Shown piece by piece: positions 25,708 to 33,138 of a stretch of DNA of 64,000 nt. Where the stretch lies: NCBI RefSeq assembly GCF_004345245.1, contig NZ_SLUQ01000001.1:372001-436000 (forward strand). The letters run 5' to 3'. The position numbers and the translations under genes are program-made. The stretch is from Rhizobium sp. BK251 (lineage in GTDB: Bacteria; Pseudomonadota; Alphaproteobacteria; Rhizobiales; Rhizobiaceae). The stretch's first letter is position 1; every line of letters begins with the position of its first letter. A model generated the notes under the pieces. It made no database searches. It saw only the letters and a program-made list of their open reading frames with translations, and was not told the DNA's origin.

Positions 25708-26340
25708 TCACGCTCCTATGGCTGCATCATAGGCGTAAATGGTCGTTCTGGCGCGCTCGGCAACCTCGGCGGCGGTCAATCCGGGCTTGTAGAGGCTGGT
25801 GCCGAGGCCGAAGGCGAGGATGCCGGCCTTGGTGTAGTCCGCGAAGTTCTTGTCAGAAACGCCGCCGACCGCCGCAATCACGAGTTCCGGCGGCAACACT
25901 GCGCGAATGGCGGTGATGCCGGCAGGTCCGATCACGCTTGCCGGAAAGAACTTGAGGCCCGTCGCGCCGGCGCGTGCGGCGGTAAGCGCTTCCGTCGCAG
26001 TGAAGACGCCGGGCATCGTCACCATGCCACATACCCTTGCGCGAATGATGACGTCGGCATCGACATTGGGTGTGACAAGGAGCTTTCCGCCCGCAGCATC
26101 GAGCCGGTCGACGTCCTCCACGGTCAGAACGGTGCCGGCACCGATCAGGCATTCCGGCGGAGCCATCTTGGCCGCAATCTCGATGGAGCGAAACGGATCG
26201 GGCGAGTTGAGCGGGATTTCGATCGCCGTCAGGCCGTTTTCGATCAGCGTTCCGACGATGCTTTCGGTCTCCTCCGGCTTGATGCCGCGCAGGATGGCGA
26301 TCAGGGGGCGCTTCATGGAGGGAAAGGGGATGCGGGTCAT
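25708..26340 (-). CDS. dgoA: 2-dehydro-3-deoxy-6-phosphogalactonate aldolase
   Basis: 210 aa class I aldolase of the KDPG/KDPGal family. The catalytic set is visible: R18 in ILRGI, E41 in AIEIPLNS and Schiff-base K130 in ATGLKFFPAS. It would cleave KDPGal to pyruvate and glyceraldehyde-3-phosphate. KDPGal specificity rather than KDPG is inferred from its position beside dgoK. Its start codon overlaps the dgoK stop as ATGA, implying translational coupling. Confidence 0.92.
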   Translation of the reverse strand: MTRIPFPSMKRPLIAILRGIKPEETESIVGTLIENGLTAIEIPLNSPDPFRSIEIAAKMAPPECLIGAGTVLTVEDVDRLDAAGGKLLVTPNVDADVIIRARVCGMVTMPGVFTATEALTAARAGATGLKFFPASVIGPAGITAIRAVLPPELVIAAVGGVSDKNFADYTKAGILAFGLGTSLYKPGLTAAEVAERARTTIYAYDAAIGA

Positions 26341-27272
26341 GCGCTTTTGCTTTCTTCATCTGGCCAGATCGCCTGGGCCGCGGCGGAAAGGCCACGGCGA
26401 ACGACGGCATCGGCATCTATTGCATTAAAGGAAAGGGAAAGGTGGCGGAAGGCGGTTTCATAGAGCGCCAGGAGTCGGCCGGAAGCGATCAGCGTGATGC
26501 TGGCATCCTTGCCGGCAGTCGAAAGCGCTCCGGCGATCTCGAGGCCGATCAGCGTCCCGGAGATGCGCGCTTGTGCTGTCGCGGCGCCGGAGCCCAGCAG
26601 CAACTGGCCCGCGCGCGCCGTGAAAAGGAGATTGGTCGCAAGCGCCGGCCGCTCGAAGGCGGCGGTGACTGCGGCCGCGAATGCTGCCTCGTCGGGTGCC
26701 GCGTCGGCGGCGCCGGCCACAGCATGCGAAAGGATCGTGTGTTTCGTGATCACGTCGAAGAGTTCGCCGGTCATGAAAGTGGAGAAGCCGGTGACGACGC
26801 CGTCCAGCACCCGCACCCATTTGCAATGCGTACCCGGCATGCAGACGATCTGCTCACCGCTGCTCGTGGCGCCAAGCGCACCGAGAAGCTGCGTCTCCTC
26901 GCCGCGCATGACATCGGGCCTGTCCGGGTTGCGCTGTGCGATACCGGGCAGGATACGGACGTCGCGCGCCTGGCCGGGCACGCTGGCGGCGCCGGCGAGC
27001 ACGGTCCCGAGCGAGGTCGGCGTGTCTACATAGCCTGCCTCGACCCAGCCCTGGCGGGCGCCCGCCATGCCGCAGATGATCACGGGCAGGGTGGCCGGCG
27101 CCTCCACGGCGTCGAGATGCGATTGGAGGACGCGCTCGAAACCGAGTTGCGAGGCAGTCGTCATGCCCTCGTTGCTTCGCCGTTCGGCGAGAATGCCGCC
27201 GCGACTGCCGACGAGCCACAGCCGAAAGCTGCTCGTGCCCCAATCCACCGCGACATAAGCGGGTATTTCCAT
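26337..27272 (-). CDS. dgoK: 2-dehydro-3-deoxygalactonokinase
   Basis: 311 aa from the ATG at 27272 (MEIPAYVAVDWGTSSFR, with the phosphate-binding DWGTS of the ASKHA fold); an upstream extension in frame is antisense to the SDR gene and spurious. It has MRGEETQL, PGTHCKWV and LIASGRL, typical of DgoK. It phosphorylates KDGal at C6 to make the dgoA substrate. The ATG overlaps the SDR stop codon (TGATG) and the stop overlaps the dgoA start. Confidence 0.92.
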   Translation of the reverse strand: MEIPAYVAVDWGTSSFRLWLVGSRGGILAERRSNEGMTTASQLGFERVLQSHLDAVEAPATLPVIICGMAGARQGWVEAGYVDTPTSLGTVLAGAASVPGQARDVRILPGIAQRNPDRPDVMRGEETQLLGALGATSSGEQIVCMPGTHCKWVRVLDGVVTGFSTFMTGELFDVITKHTILSHAVAGAADAAPDEAAFAAAVTAAFERPALATNLLFTARAGQLLLGSGAATAQARISGTLIGLEIAGALSTAGKDASITLIASGRLLALYETAFRHLSLSFNAIDADAVVRRGLSAAAQAIWPDEESKSA

Positions 27273-28048
27273 CAGAAGATGCCTCCATCGACGATTATGG
27301 ACTGCGCGGTCATGCCCGCTGCAGCACCGGATGCTAGAAAAAGACAGGGTCCCACGAGCGACTCTGGAGTGAGCACCTGCTTCAGGCACTGGCGATCGAC
27401 CATGCGCGCGATGCCTTCCTCCGTGAGCCAGAGCTTCATCTGCCGCTCGGTCGCGATCATGCCCGGCAGGATGCAGTTCACCCGGATGTTGTCCGGCCCG
27501 AGCAGGCCGGCCATGCTGCGTGTGAGACCGATGATCGCCGCCTTGGCCGTGGCATAGGCCGGCAGTTCCGGCATGTTCAGCAGGAAGGCTATCGAGGACA
27601 TGTTGATAATGGCGCCGCCGCCCGCCGCCTTCATCGAGGGCACGACTGCCTGGGAGACAAAGAAGACGTGCCTCAGGTTCGTCGCGTGATTGTCATCCCA
27701 ATATTCCGGCGTGACTTCGTCGAATTCGTGCCGGTCGTCGCGGCCCGCATTGTTGACCAGCACGCGGATCGGCCCCAGCCTCTCCGCGACCACGTTCACC
27801 GCGCTTCGAACTGCATCGATGTCGCGCAGATCGGCTTTCTGGAAAAGCACGGGATGGGCCGCTTGCGCCGATAGGCGCTCCGCAAGCGCTGAGCTCTCCA
27901 TCTCCGCGATGTCGATGAAGGCAACCTTCGCGCCTTGCTGCGCGAAGCCTTCGACAAGCGCCGCGCCGATCCCCGAACCACCGCCGGTGATGAGCACGGC
28001 CCGGTCCTTGAGATCCGGAAACTGGGCGAGCGTTCTGCTCACGTCCAT
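27272..28048 (-). CDS. Short-chain dehydrogenase, probable D-galactose 1-dehydrogenase
   Basis: 258 aa classical SDR: NAD-binding TGGGSGIG near residue 22, NNAG, catalytic Ser in NMSSIAF, YxxxK in YATAK, and a C-terminal VDGGIF. In this operon, with lactonase, kinase and aldolase, it is best read as the NAD-dependent galactose (or related aldose) dehydrogenase that starts the De Ley-Doudoroff route. GGGAGGAT lies about 4 nt before the ATG. Substrate specificity is inference. Confidence 0.85.
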   Translation of the reverse strand: MDVSRTLAQFPDLKDRAVLITGGGSGIGAALVEGFAQQGAKVAFIDIAEMESSALAERLSAQAAHPVLFQKADLRDIDAVRSAVNVVAERLGPIRVLVNNAGRDDRHEFDEVTPEYWDDNHATNLRHVFFVSQAVVPSMKAAGGGAIINMSSIAFLLNMPELPAYATAKAAIIGLTRSMAGLLGPDNIRVNCILPGMIATERQMKLWLTEEGIARMVDRQCLKQVLTPESLVGPCLFLASGAAAGMTAQSIIVDGGIF

Positions 28049-28091
28049 ATTTATCCTCCCGGCGCCGACCTTGCTTTGTGGTCGACCAATC

Positions 28092-28108
28092 GTTCCATTA
28101 TTTGGAAC
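28092..28108. promoter_or_regulatory. Candidate IclR operator
   Basis: Perfect palindrome GTTCCA-N5-TGGAAC in the 173-bp divergent region between the sugar operon and its iclR-type gene; a further TGGAA half-site lies at 28122-28127. IclR-family operators are often short palindromes of this GGAA/TTCC kind, so autoregulation plus control of the operon is likely. Confidence 0.55.
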
Positions 28109-28113
28109 TCTAT

Positions 28114-28142
28114 TTGACTATATGGAATTATCGAGCTAGGCT
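28114..28142 (+). promoter_or_regulatory. Candidate promoter of the iclR-type gene
   Basis: TTGACT (28114-28119), 17-nt spacer, TAGGCT (28137-28142). It begins 5 bp after the candidate operator palindrome and contains the extra TGGAA half-site, which would allow autorepression. Confidence 0.45.
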
Positions 28143-28221
28143 CCCTTCATTGTCAAGGTGAAATGCGGTCGCATGCGGGAAGCCCGCCGCCCGCGCGAGG
28201 CCTCGGCGCGAAAGGAACAAA

Positions 28222-28989
28222 ATGAAGGAAACGGGAACGCTCGGCAAGCTCGTGTCCCTCCTCGATCTGGTGGCTGCCGCCGACGGGCCGATGCGCTTCA
28301 CCGACATTCTCGCGGAGGCCGATCAGCCGCGCGGCACGCTTCATCGCCAGCTCGGCCATCTCGTGGAGGAGGGGCTGCTCGAGCTCGATGCTGATGCGAG
28401 ATATGTGCCCGGCATCCGCCTTCTGGAACTGGCGTCGCGGACCTGGGCGCGCAGCGAGCTGCGCCTGGTGGCCGAGCCGCATCTTAGGAGCCTTCAGGAG
28501 CAGACCGGCGAGACAGTGCATCTTGGCGTCCTGCGCGGCTCCGAGATCATCTATCTCGACAAGGTCGAGGGGCGTCAGGCGGTTCGCATGTACTCCCAGA
28601 TCGGCAACGCCTCGCCGGTTTATTGCACGGGCGTCGGCAAGGCGGCTCTCTCGGTTCTCGATGCGCCGCGACTCGAGGCCGTCGTCGCCGCTCTGGAGCT
28701 TACTGCCTTTACGGAGCATACCCACCGTTCCGCCGCATCGCTCCTGACCGACATCGAAGAGACCCGCCGCCGGGGCCACGCCTTCGACTGCGAGGAGCAT
28801 GAGATCGGCATCCGCTGCGTCGCCGCCCCGGTGTTTTCCGCCGAGCGCTCCTTCATCGCCGGTATTTCCGTCACGGGCCCGGCCTATCGTGTCACGATGG
28901 AAAAATTGGATCTCTGGTCGGGCCTGGTGCGGCTGACGGCAGAGGGCGTCATGCGCGACATGAGGATGCGCCTCGGCCCGCGCTGGTAG
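28222..28989 (+). CDS. IclR-family transcriptional regulator of the galactose-type operon
   Basis: 255 aa. An N-terminal winged helix-turn-helix (about 5-65, with ADQPRGTLHRQLGHLVEEGLL cut by the recognition helix) and a C-terminal IclR effector-binding domain (about 80-245, with YCTGVGKAALS and GIRCVAAPVF). It is divergent from the SDR-dgoK-dgoA-lactonase operon and is therefore its likely regulator. The inducer is probably galactose or a galactonate derivative (inference). Confidence 0.9.
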   Translation: MKETGTLGKLVSLLDLVAAADGPMRFTDILAEADQPRGTLHRQLGHLVEEGLLELDADARYVPGIRLLELASRTWARSELRLVAEPHLRSLQEQTGETVHLGVLRGSEIIYLDKVEGRQAVRMYSQIGNASPVYCTGVGKAALSVLDAPRLEAVVAALELTAFTEHTHRSAASLLTDIEETRRRGHAFDCEEHEIGIRCVAAPVFSAERSFIAGISVTGPAYRVTMEKLDLWSGLVRLTAEGVMRDMRMRLGPRW

Positions 28990-29328
28990 ATGCCGGGGCA
29001 AGCCGGGCGGATCAAACCAATGTTGGGCTCGCCAGCCTGCCCGGCAGGGAATAAAGTTGAACCTTGGATTATCTTTGGGGAGGTGTTGAGAAATTTCGGC
29101 GAATCACCCTTCTTGGAGCGGCTGCTTATTTTCGCGGCAATCGTAGGCGTAGAGACCCGGCCTGTTTTTCGGGTAGATGATATTTTTCGAATTAATGCAG
29201 TTTTCCGTGCAACCGGCTGGCGGGAACGCACGTTATGCGATTATGGTCACGGGCCTGCCGCCTGTTCGAGGGCTTCGGGCCGCGGCGGGGAAGAGCGCCC
29301 TGTATATTGAAAGTGAAGTAGCGGGACG
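28990..29328. other. 339-bp intergenic region before the LuxR-type gene
   Basis: No convincing gene. It holds a 13-bp palindrome CCTGCC-C-GGCAGG (29036-29048), a 7-bp inverted repeat with a long loop around 29011-29045 that may act in iclR 3'-end formation, and an AT-richer stretch at about 29090-29210 that probably carries the luxR-type promoter. A 70-codon ORF at 29177-29389 overlaps the regulator and has no ribosome site, so it was not called. Confidence 0.5.
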
Positions 29329-30069
29329 ATGGCACCAATACAGCAACTGGGAAAATCCGTACCCGGAGACCACTTTGCGGGTGAAATAGCGGGCCTGAAG
29401 ACGCAATTCGACATCTTCCGATATATGAAGCGCCTGACCGAGGCTTTCCGTTGCCGCGCCTTCATGGTGTTCAACCTGCCGCCTATCACTTCCCTCGAGC
29501 TGCAGAGCAATTCGGTCATCAGCAGTTGGCCGGCGGAACTGCTTGCCCTCTACGACCAGGAGGGCCTGCTGGTGAACAGTCCGGTCGTCCGCCGGCTGAG
29601 GAATTCGACGCTTCCCTTCTTCTATGACATCGCGACCAGCACGAGCGATCGGGACGACGGCAAGGGCAACCTGGTGAGTTCCCTCTTCGAGCGCTTCAAG
29701 ATGCAGCGGGCTGGCTATTTCCCGGCGCATGATGCTACCGGTGCGCGCGGGGCAGTCTCCTTCGCGGGAGATCGGGAGGCGTTCACGCCGCAGGAAATGA
29801 TGGAACTCAACTACATCTCCGTCCACATCTTTGACAGGCTTGCCGAGATAAGAAGCATGGACGTCCGCGTCACCGACAGCCTGACGGACCGGGAGATCGA
29901 CTGCCTGAACTGGACCGCTGCCGGCAAGACGAGCGCGGAGATCGCCGATATCCTCAGCCTGTCCGAGCACACGGTCAATCACTACCTGAACCGTGCGACC
30001 AAGAAGCTCGATACCGTCAACCGCACCCAGGCGGTGGCCAAGGCCCTCAGGGTAGGGCTTATAAAGTAG
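29329..30069 (+). CDS. LuxR-family solo regulator with autoinducer-binding-like domain
   Basis: 246 aa. An N-terminal autoinducer-binding-type domain (about 20-165) and a C-terminal LuxR HTH (about 180-245, LTDREIDCLNWTAAGKTSAE then SEHTVNHYLN). No luxI-type synthase is nearby. In the ligand region the usual W57 and D70 of TraR/LuxR correspond to Leu and Ser (LLALY then NSPVV), while Tyr61 and Pro71 remain, so binding of an acyl-homoserine lactone is doubtful; VisN/VisR-like regulators show similar loss. The ribosome site is weak. Targets are unknown; sequence to its right contains a sigma-54 promoter. Confidence 0.88.
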   Translation: MAPIQQLGKSVPGDHFAGEIAGLKTQFDIFRYMKRLTEAFRCRAFMVFNLPPITSLELQSNSVISSWPAELLALYDQEGLLVNSPVVRRLRNSTLPFFYDIATSTSDRDDGKGNLVSSLFERFKMQRAGYFPAHDATGARGAVSFAGDREAFTPQEMMELNYISVHIFDRLAEIRSMDVRVTDSLTDREIDCLNWTAAGKTSAEIADILSLSEHTVNHYLNRATKKLDTVNRTQAVAKALRVGLIK

Positions 30070-30121
30070 CCTGCCGCCGGCTTCGTGCCGCGCATTGTTG
30101 CAGCTGTGGGACAAGTGTAAG

Positions 30122-30152
30122 AATTGTGCAGAATTTTGTGCTCCGCACAATT
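30122..30152. promoter_or_regulatory. Palindrome, possible upstream activator site
   Basis: Perfect 8-bp inverted repeat AATTGTGC (30122-30129) and GCACAATT (30145-30152), 15 nt apart. It lies about 98-126 bp upstream of the sigma-54 promoter at 30248, the usual place for an enhancer-binding protein. It does not match the NtrC or NifA consensus. Confidence 0.4.
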
Positions 30153-30247
30153 ATTGGGCTGGCGCTGCATCGGCCCAAGAAGCGGGCATTTGTCGACATA
30201 GACAGTCAAGCCACTGAAAAGCAAACAGAAAATTTTCTCCGTTGCAT

Positions 30248-30264
30248 CTGGCACGGTTCCTGCA
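30248..30264 (+). promoter_or_regulatory. Sigma-54 (RpoN) promoter, -24/-12 type
   Basis: CTGGCACGGTTCCTGCA matches YTGGCACGrNNNTTGCW at all but one position, with GG at 30250-30251, exactly 10 nt, then GC at 30262-30263. Transcription would start near 30275. The next gene is mrp at 30550, and hairpins lie in between. Confidence 0.72.
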
Positions 30265-30274
30265 ACGCAATATG

Positions 30275-30390
30275 CAGAGGTCCAGAGGGGACTTTAACGT
30301 CAGCGCCGAATAACGGCGCGAAACAAGAGCCGTCGTTCGTATCATGAAAGCCGCTTTCTCCCGGCTGAGATACGAGCGGCGGCTTTGTCA
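30275..30390 (+). ncRNA. Candidate structured transcript from the sigma-54 promoter
   Basis: Downstream of the -24/-12 element lie a perfect 6-bp hairpin (30303-30308 with 30314-30319, 5-nt loop) and an 8-bp hairpin (30347-30354 with 30379-30386) followed by a moderately T-rich stretch. No ORF with a ribosome site is present. It may be a small regulatory RNA of about 115 nt, or a structured leader of mrp. Both ends are inferred. Confidence 0.4.
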
Positions 30391-30549
30391 TTGTCCGGTG
30401 AGCCTTTCCTGCACTGCTGCGATGCAGGAATAGTCCGGGAACCGCGAAACCGTGATCCCGCATGCCACTTTCCAGCGTCTGCACCTCTTTTTGGTTGGCG
30501 AAGCGGCTGCGCTTTACTATCTAAGCTGAAATCGCTCAGTGAGGATGGA

Positions 30550-31698
30550 ATGACCGAGGTCACCAGGGAACAGATTTTTGAAACGCTGAAAACGGTGCGT
30601 GGCCCGGATCTCGAGCACAACATCGTGGAACTCGGCATGGTTTCCGATGTGTTCATCTCCGACGCAAAGGTCTATTTCTCGATCACCGTGCCCGCCGAGC
30701 GCGCCAACGAACTCGAGCCTTTGCGGCTTGCCGCCGAGCGGGTGATCAAGGAGATGCCCGGCGTGAAGGGCGCGCTGGTAACGCTGACCGCCGACCGGAA
30801 GGCCGGTTCGGCGCCTGCCGCACCGCCGCGTCCTGCGCCGCAGGCGGCTCACGGTCATGCGCATGCCCATCCTCATCAGCCTCCGCGCACGGGCAAGATC
30901 GGTGTTCCCGGCATCAAGGCGATAATTGCGGTGGCTTCGGGCAAGGGCGGCGTGGGCAAGTCCACGACCGCGGTCAATCTCGCCCTTGGCATGGTGGCGA
31001 ACGGGCTGCGCGTCGGCATCCTGGACGCCGACATCTACGGGCCTTCCATGCCGCGTCTCCTGAAGATTTCGGGCCGCCCGACCCAGATCGACGGACGCAT
31101 CATCAATCCGATGGAGAATTACGGGCTGAAGGTCATGTCGATGGGTTTCCTCGTCGACGAGGAAACGGCAATGATCTGGCGCGGTCCGATGGTGCAGTCG
31201 GCGCTGATGCAGATGCTGCGTGAAGTCGCCTGGGGTGAGCTCGACGTGCTCGTGGTCGACATGCCGCCGGGCACCGGCGACGCCCAGTTGACCATGGCGC
31301 AGCAAGTACCGCTCGCCGGCGCCGTCATCGTCTCGACCCCGCAGGATCTTGCGCTGATCGACGCGCGCAAGGGGCTGAACATGTTCCGCAAGGTCGAGGT
31401 TCCGGTGCTGGGGATCGTCGAGAACATGAGCTACTTCATCGCCCCGGATACCGGCGCACGCTACGATATCTTCGGCCATGGCGGGGCGCGGCGCGAGGCG
31501 AGCCGCATCGGCGTGCCGTTCCTCGGCGAGGTGCCGCTGACGATGAACATTCGTGAGACTTCGGATGCCGGGACGCCGGTGGTCGTGTCCGACCCGGAGG
31601 GGATCACCGCCCGCATTTACCGTGACATCGCTGCCAAGGCATGGGAGCAGGTAAGTGGCCTGCCTCAGCGCGAGGCGCCGGCGATCGTCTTCGAATAG
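30550..31698 (+). CDS. mrp: Mrp/ApbC-type iron-sulfur carrier ATPase lacking the CxxC motif
   Basis: 382 aa from the ATG at 30550 (GAGG 5-9 nt upstream; a 55-codon extension is not family-like). Order: MIP18/DUF59 domain (1-90), a His-rich linker with HGHAHAHPHQ, then a MinD-type P-loop ATPase with deviant Walker A GKGGVGKST. The family carries iron-sulfur clusters for delivery to apoproteins. The usual CxxC before the FG.GG motif is replaced: residues 298-301 read APDT. How it would hold a cluster is therefore unclear. Confidence 0.92.
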   Translation: MTEVTREQIFETLKTVRGPDLEHNIVELGMVSDVFISDAKVYFSITVPAERANELEPLRLAAERVIKEMPGVKGALVTLTADRKAGSAPAAPPRPAPQAAHGHAHAHPHQPPRTGKIGVPGIKAIIAVASGKGGVGKSTTAVNLALGMVANGLRVGILDADIYGPSMPRLLKISGRPTQIDGRIINPMENYGLKVMSMGFLVDEETAMIWRGPMVQSALMQMLREVAWGELDVLVVDMPPGTGDAQLTMAQQVPLAGAVIVSTPQDLALIDARKGLNMFRKVEVPVLGIVENMSYFIAPDTGARYDIFGHGGARREASRIGVPFLGEVPLTMNIRETSDAGTPVVVSDPEGITARIYRDIAAKAWEQVSGLPQREAPAIVFE

Positions 31699-32143
31699 GG
31701 GCCAGCGGATATTTCCTGATCCCCTAAAATGAGGGGAAAGTGCGGCGAAACAGCCGTGTTGAAGTAATCTCTCTTGATTATTTCAGCACTTTGCTGCATA
31801 TGCGCCGCCGTCATGTCGGCGCCTCTCGGCCGATGCGAGAGAGGGCAGTCCGTTTGAACAGGTCTCCGGTTCGTCTACGTTGTGGAGTCCGGCTTTGACC
31901 GACGGGCTGGTGCTGAACATGAGACTATGGCCGAAGCGTGGCCGGAGTTGTATGAACCTTTTTTCATCTGCCACAGTTAGCGTCCCGATGGAGCAGCAGG
32001 CTCGGCAATCTGCGCTCCCCGGTCGATCTGATATCGGCGTCCGCTTTCGGGCCGGCGACCGTATCATGGGAAAGGCTTGCCATGTACATTGCTGCGATTA
32101 GCGCGCACCGATTGACGGCGCTGGCCGGCTGGAGAGTGGTTCG
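31699..32143. other. 445-bp region before corA with paired hairpins
   Basis: No gene is supported. A 5-bp hairpin at 31721-31736 follows mrp without a T-run. Two adjacent perfect hairpins lie at 31806-31821 (CGCCG/CGGCG) and 31823-31841 (CTCTCG/CGAGAG). They could form part of a long untranslated leader of corA, but no known magnesium riboswitch is recognised. An antisense ORF at 31783-32067 is not convincing. Confidence 0.4.
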
Positions 32144-33121
32144 GTGATTACCGCCTACTGTTCGAACTACAAATCGGTCGAGATAACCGATCTCAGCGCT
32201 TCGGCAGAGCTTCCCAAGGATGTCGTCTGGATCGACATGGTGGAGCCGACCCGTGCCGAGGAAGTTCATGTCGAGAAACTCTTGGGCATCGAGGTGCCGA
32301 CGCGCGAGGACATGAAGGACATCGAGCCGTCGAGCCGCCTCTACGTGGAGAACGGAGCCGTCTTCATGACCGCCTCGCTGATATGGCGGGTAGAGGCAGA
32401 AGTGCCGGCGCTGACCGATGTCGCTTTCATTCTGGCCGGCAACCGCCTCCTGACGATCCGCTATGCGCATCCGAAGTCCTTTGCTCTTTTCATTGCCGCC
32501 CTGCACCGCATCCCCGAGCATTGGCGCACCTCCGAGGCGCTTCTTGCGAAGCTTATGGAAACGATCACCGATCGGACCGCGGAGATCCTTGAGCAGGCTG
32601 TTCTTGGCGTGGACAACCTGTCGCTTCAGGTTTTCGGCGAGAAGAGCCGCAAGATGCGGCGCCCCGCAAACTATCTTGAGGATAAGCTGCGCGATGTCGC
32701 TGGTCAGCACCGTTTGCTCAGCAAGATTCGTGATAGTCTTACTTCGCTGTCGCGGATGATGACCTTTCTCTATACCGTGCCGGGCGTTCAACAGGATCAG
32801 GATGTAAAGGAACTCTGCCGAACCGTGTCGCGCGACATTCAGTCCCTGTCGGAGCATGCTTCCTTCATTGCCGGCAACATCACTTTTCTTCTCGATGCAT
32901 CGCTAGGCCTTATCAACATCGAGCAGAACGCTATCATCAAGATATTCTCGATCGCCTCCGTGGTGTTCCTGCCGCCCACGCTGGTGGCGTCTGTCTACGG
33001 TATGAACTTCGAATTTATGCCGGAACTGCACTGGGGGCCGGGCTATCCGCTTTCGCTGGCCATCATGGTGCTTTCGGCCATCATCCCGTTTTTCTTTTTC
33101 CGCTGGAAAGGCTGGCTCTAG
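32144..33121 (+). CDS. corA: CorA-family divalent cation (Mg2+/Co2+) transporter
   Basis: 325 aa. A large cytoplasmic N-terminal funnel (about 1-265) is followed by two C-terminal membrane helices with the signature YGMNF between them at about 292-296, and a basic C-terminal end (FRWKGWL). It starts at a GTG about 10 nt after GGAGAG. It lies 18 bp upstream of kup in the same direction, so magnesium and potassium uptake genes may be co-transcribed. Confidence 0.93.
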   Translation: MITAYCSNYKSVEITDLSASAELPKDVVWIDMVEPTRAEEVHVEKLLGIEVPTREDMKDIEPSSRLYVENGAVFMTASLIWRVEAEVPALTDVAFILAGNRLLTIRYAHPKSFALFIAALHRIPEHWRTSEALLAKLMETITDRTAEILEQAVLGVDNLSLQVFGEKSRKMRRPANYLEDKLRDVAGQHRLLSKIRDSLTSLSRMMTFLYTVPGVQQDQDVKELCRTVSRDIQSLSEHASFIAGNITFLLDASLGLINIEQNAIIKIFSIASVVFLPPTLVASVYGMNFEFMPELHWGPGYPLSLAIMVLSAIIPFFFFRWKGWL

Positions 33122-33138
33122 GAGCCTGTTCGCAACCC

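Noticed and set aside
29177..29389. 70-codon ORF overlapping the LuxR-type gene start
   Set aside because: No ribosome site, and it overlaps a real gene by 60 bp in another frame.
30126..30347. 73-codon ORF through the sigma-54 promoter region
   Set aside because: It crosses the -24/-12 element and hairpins and lacks a ribosome site or recognisable product.
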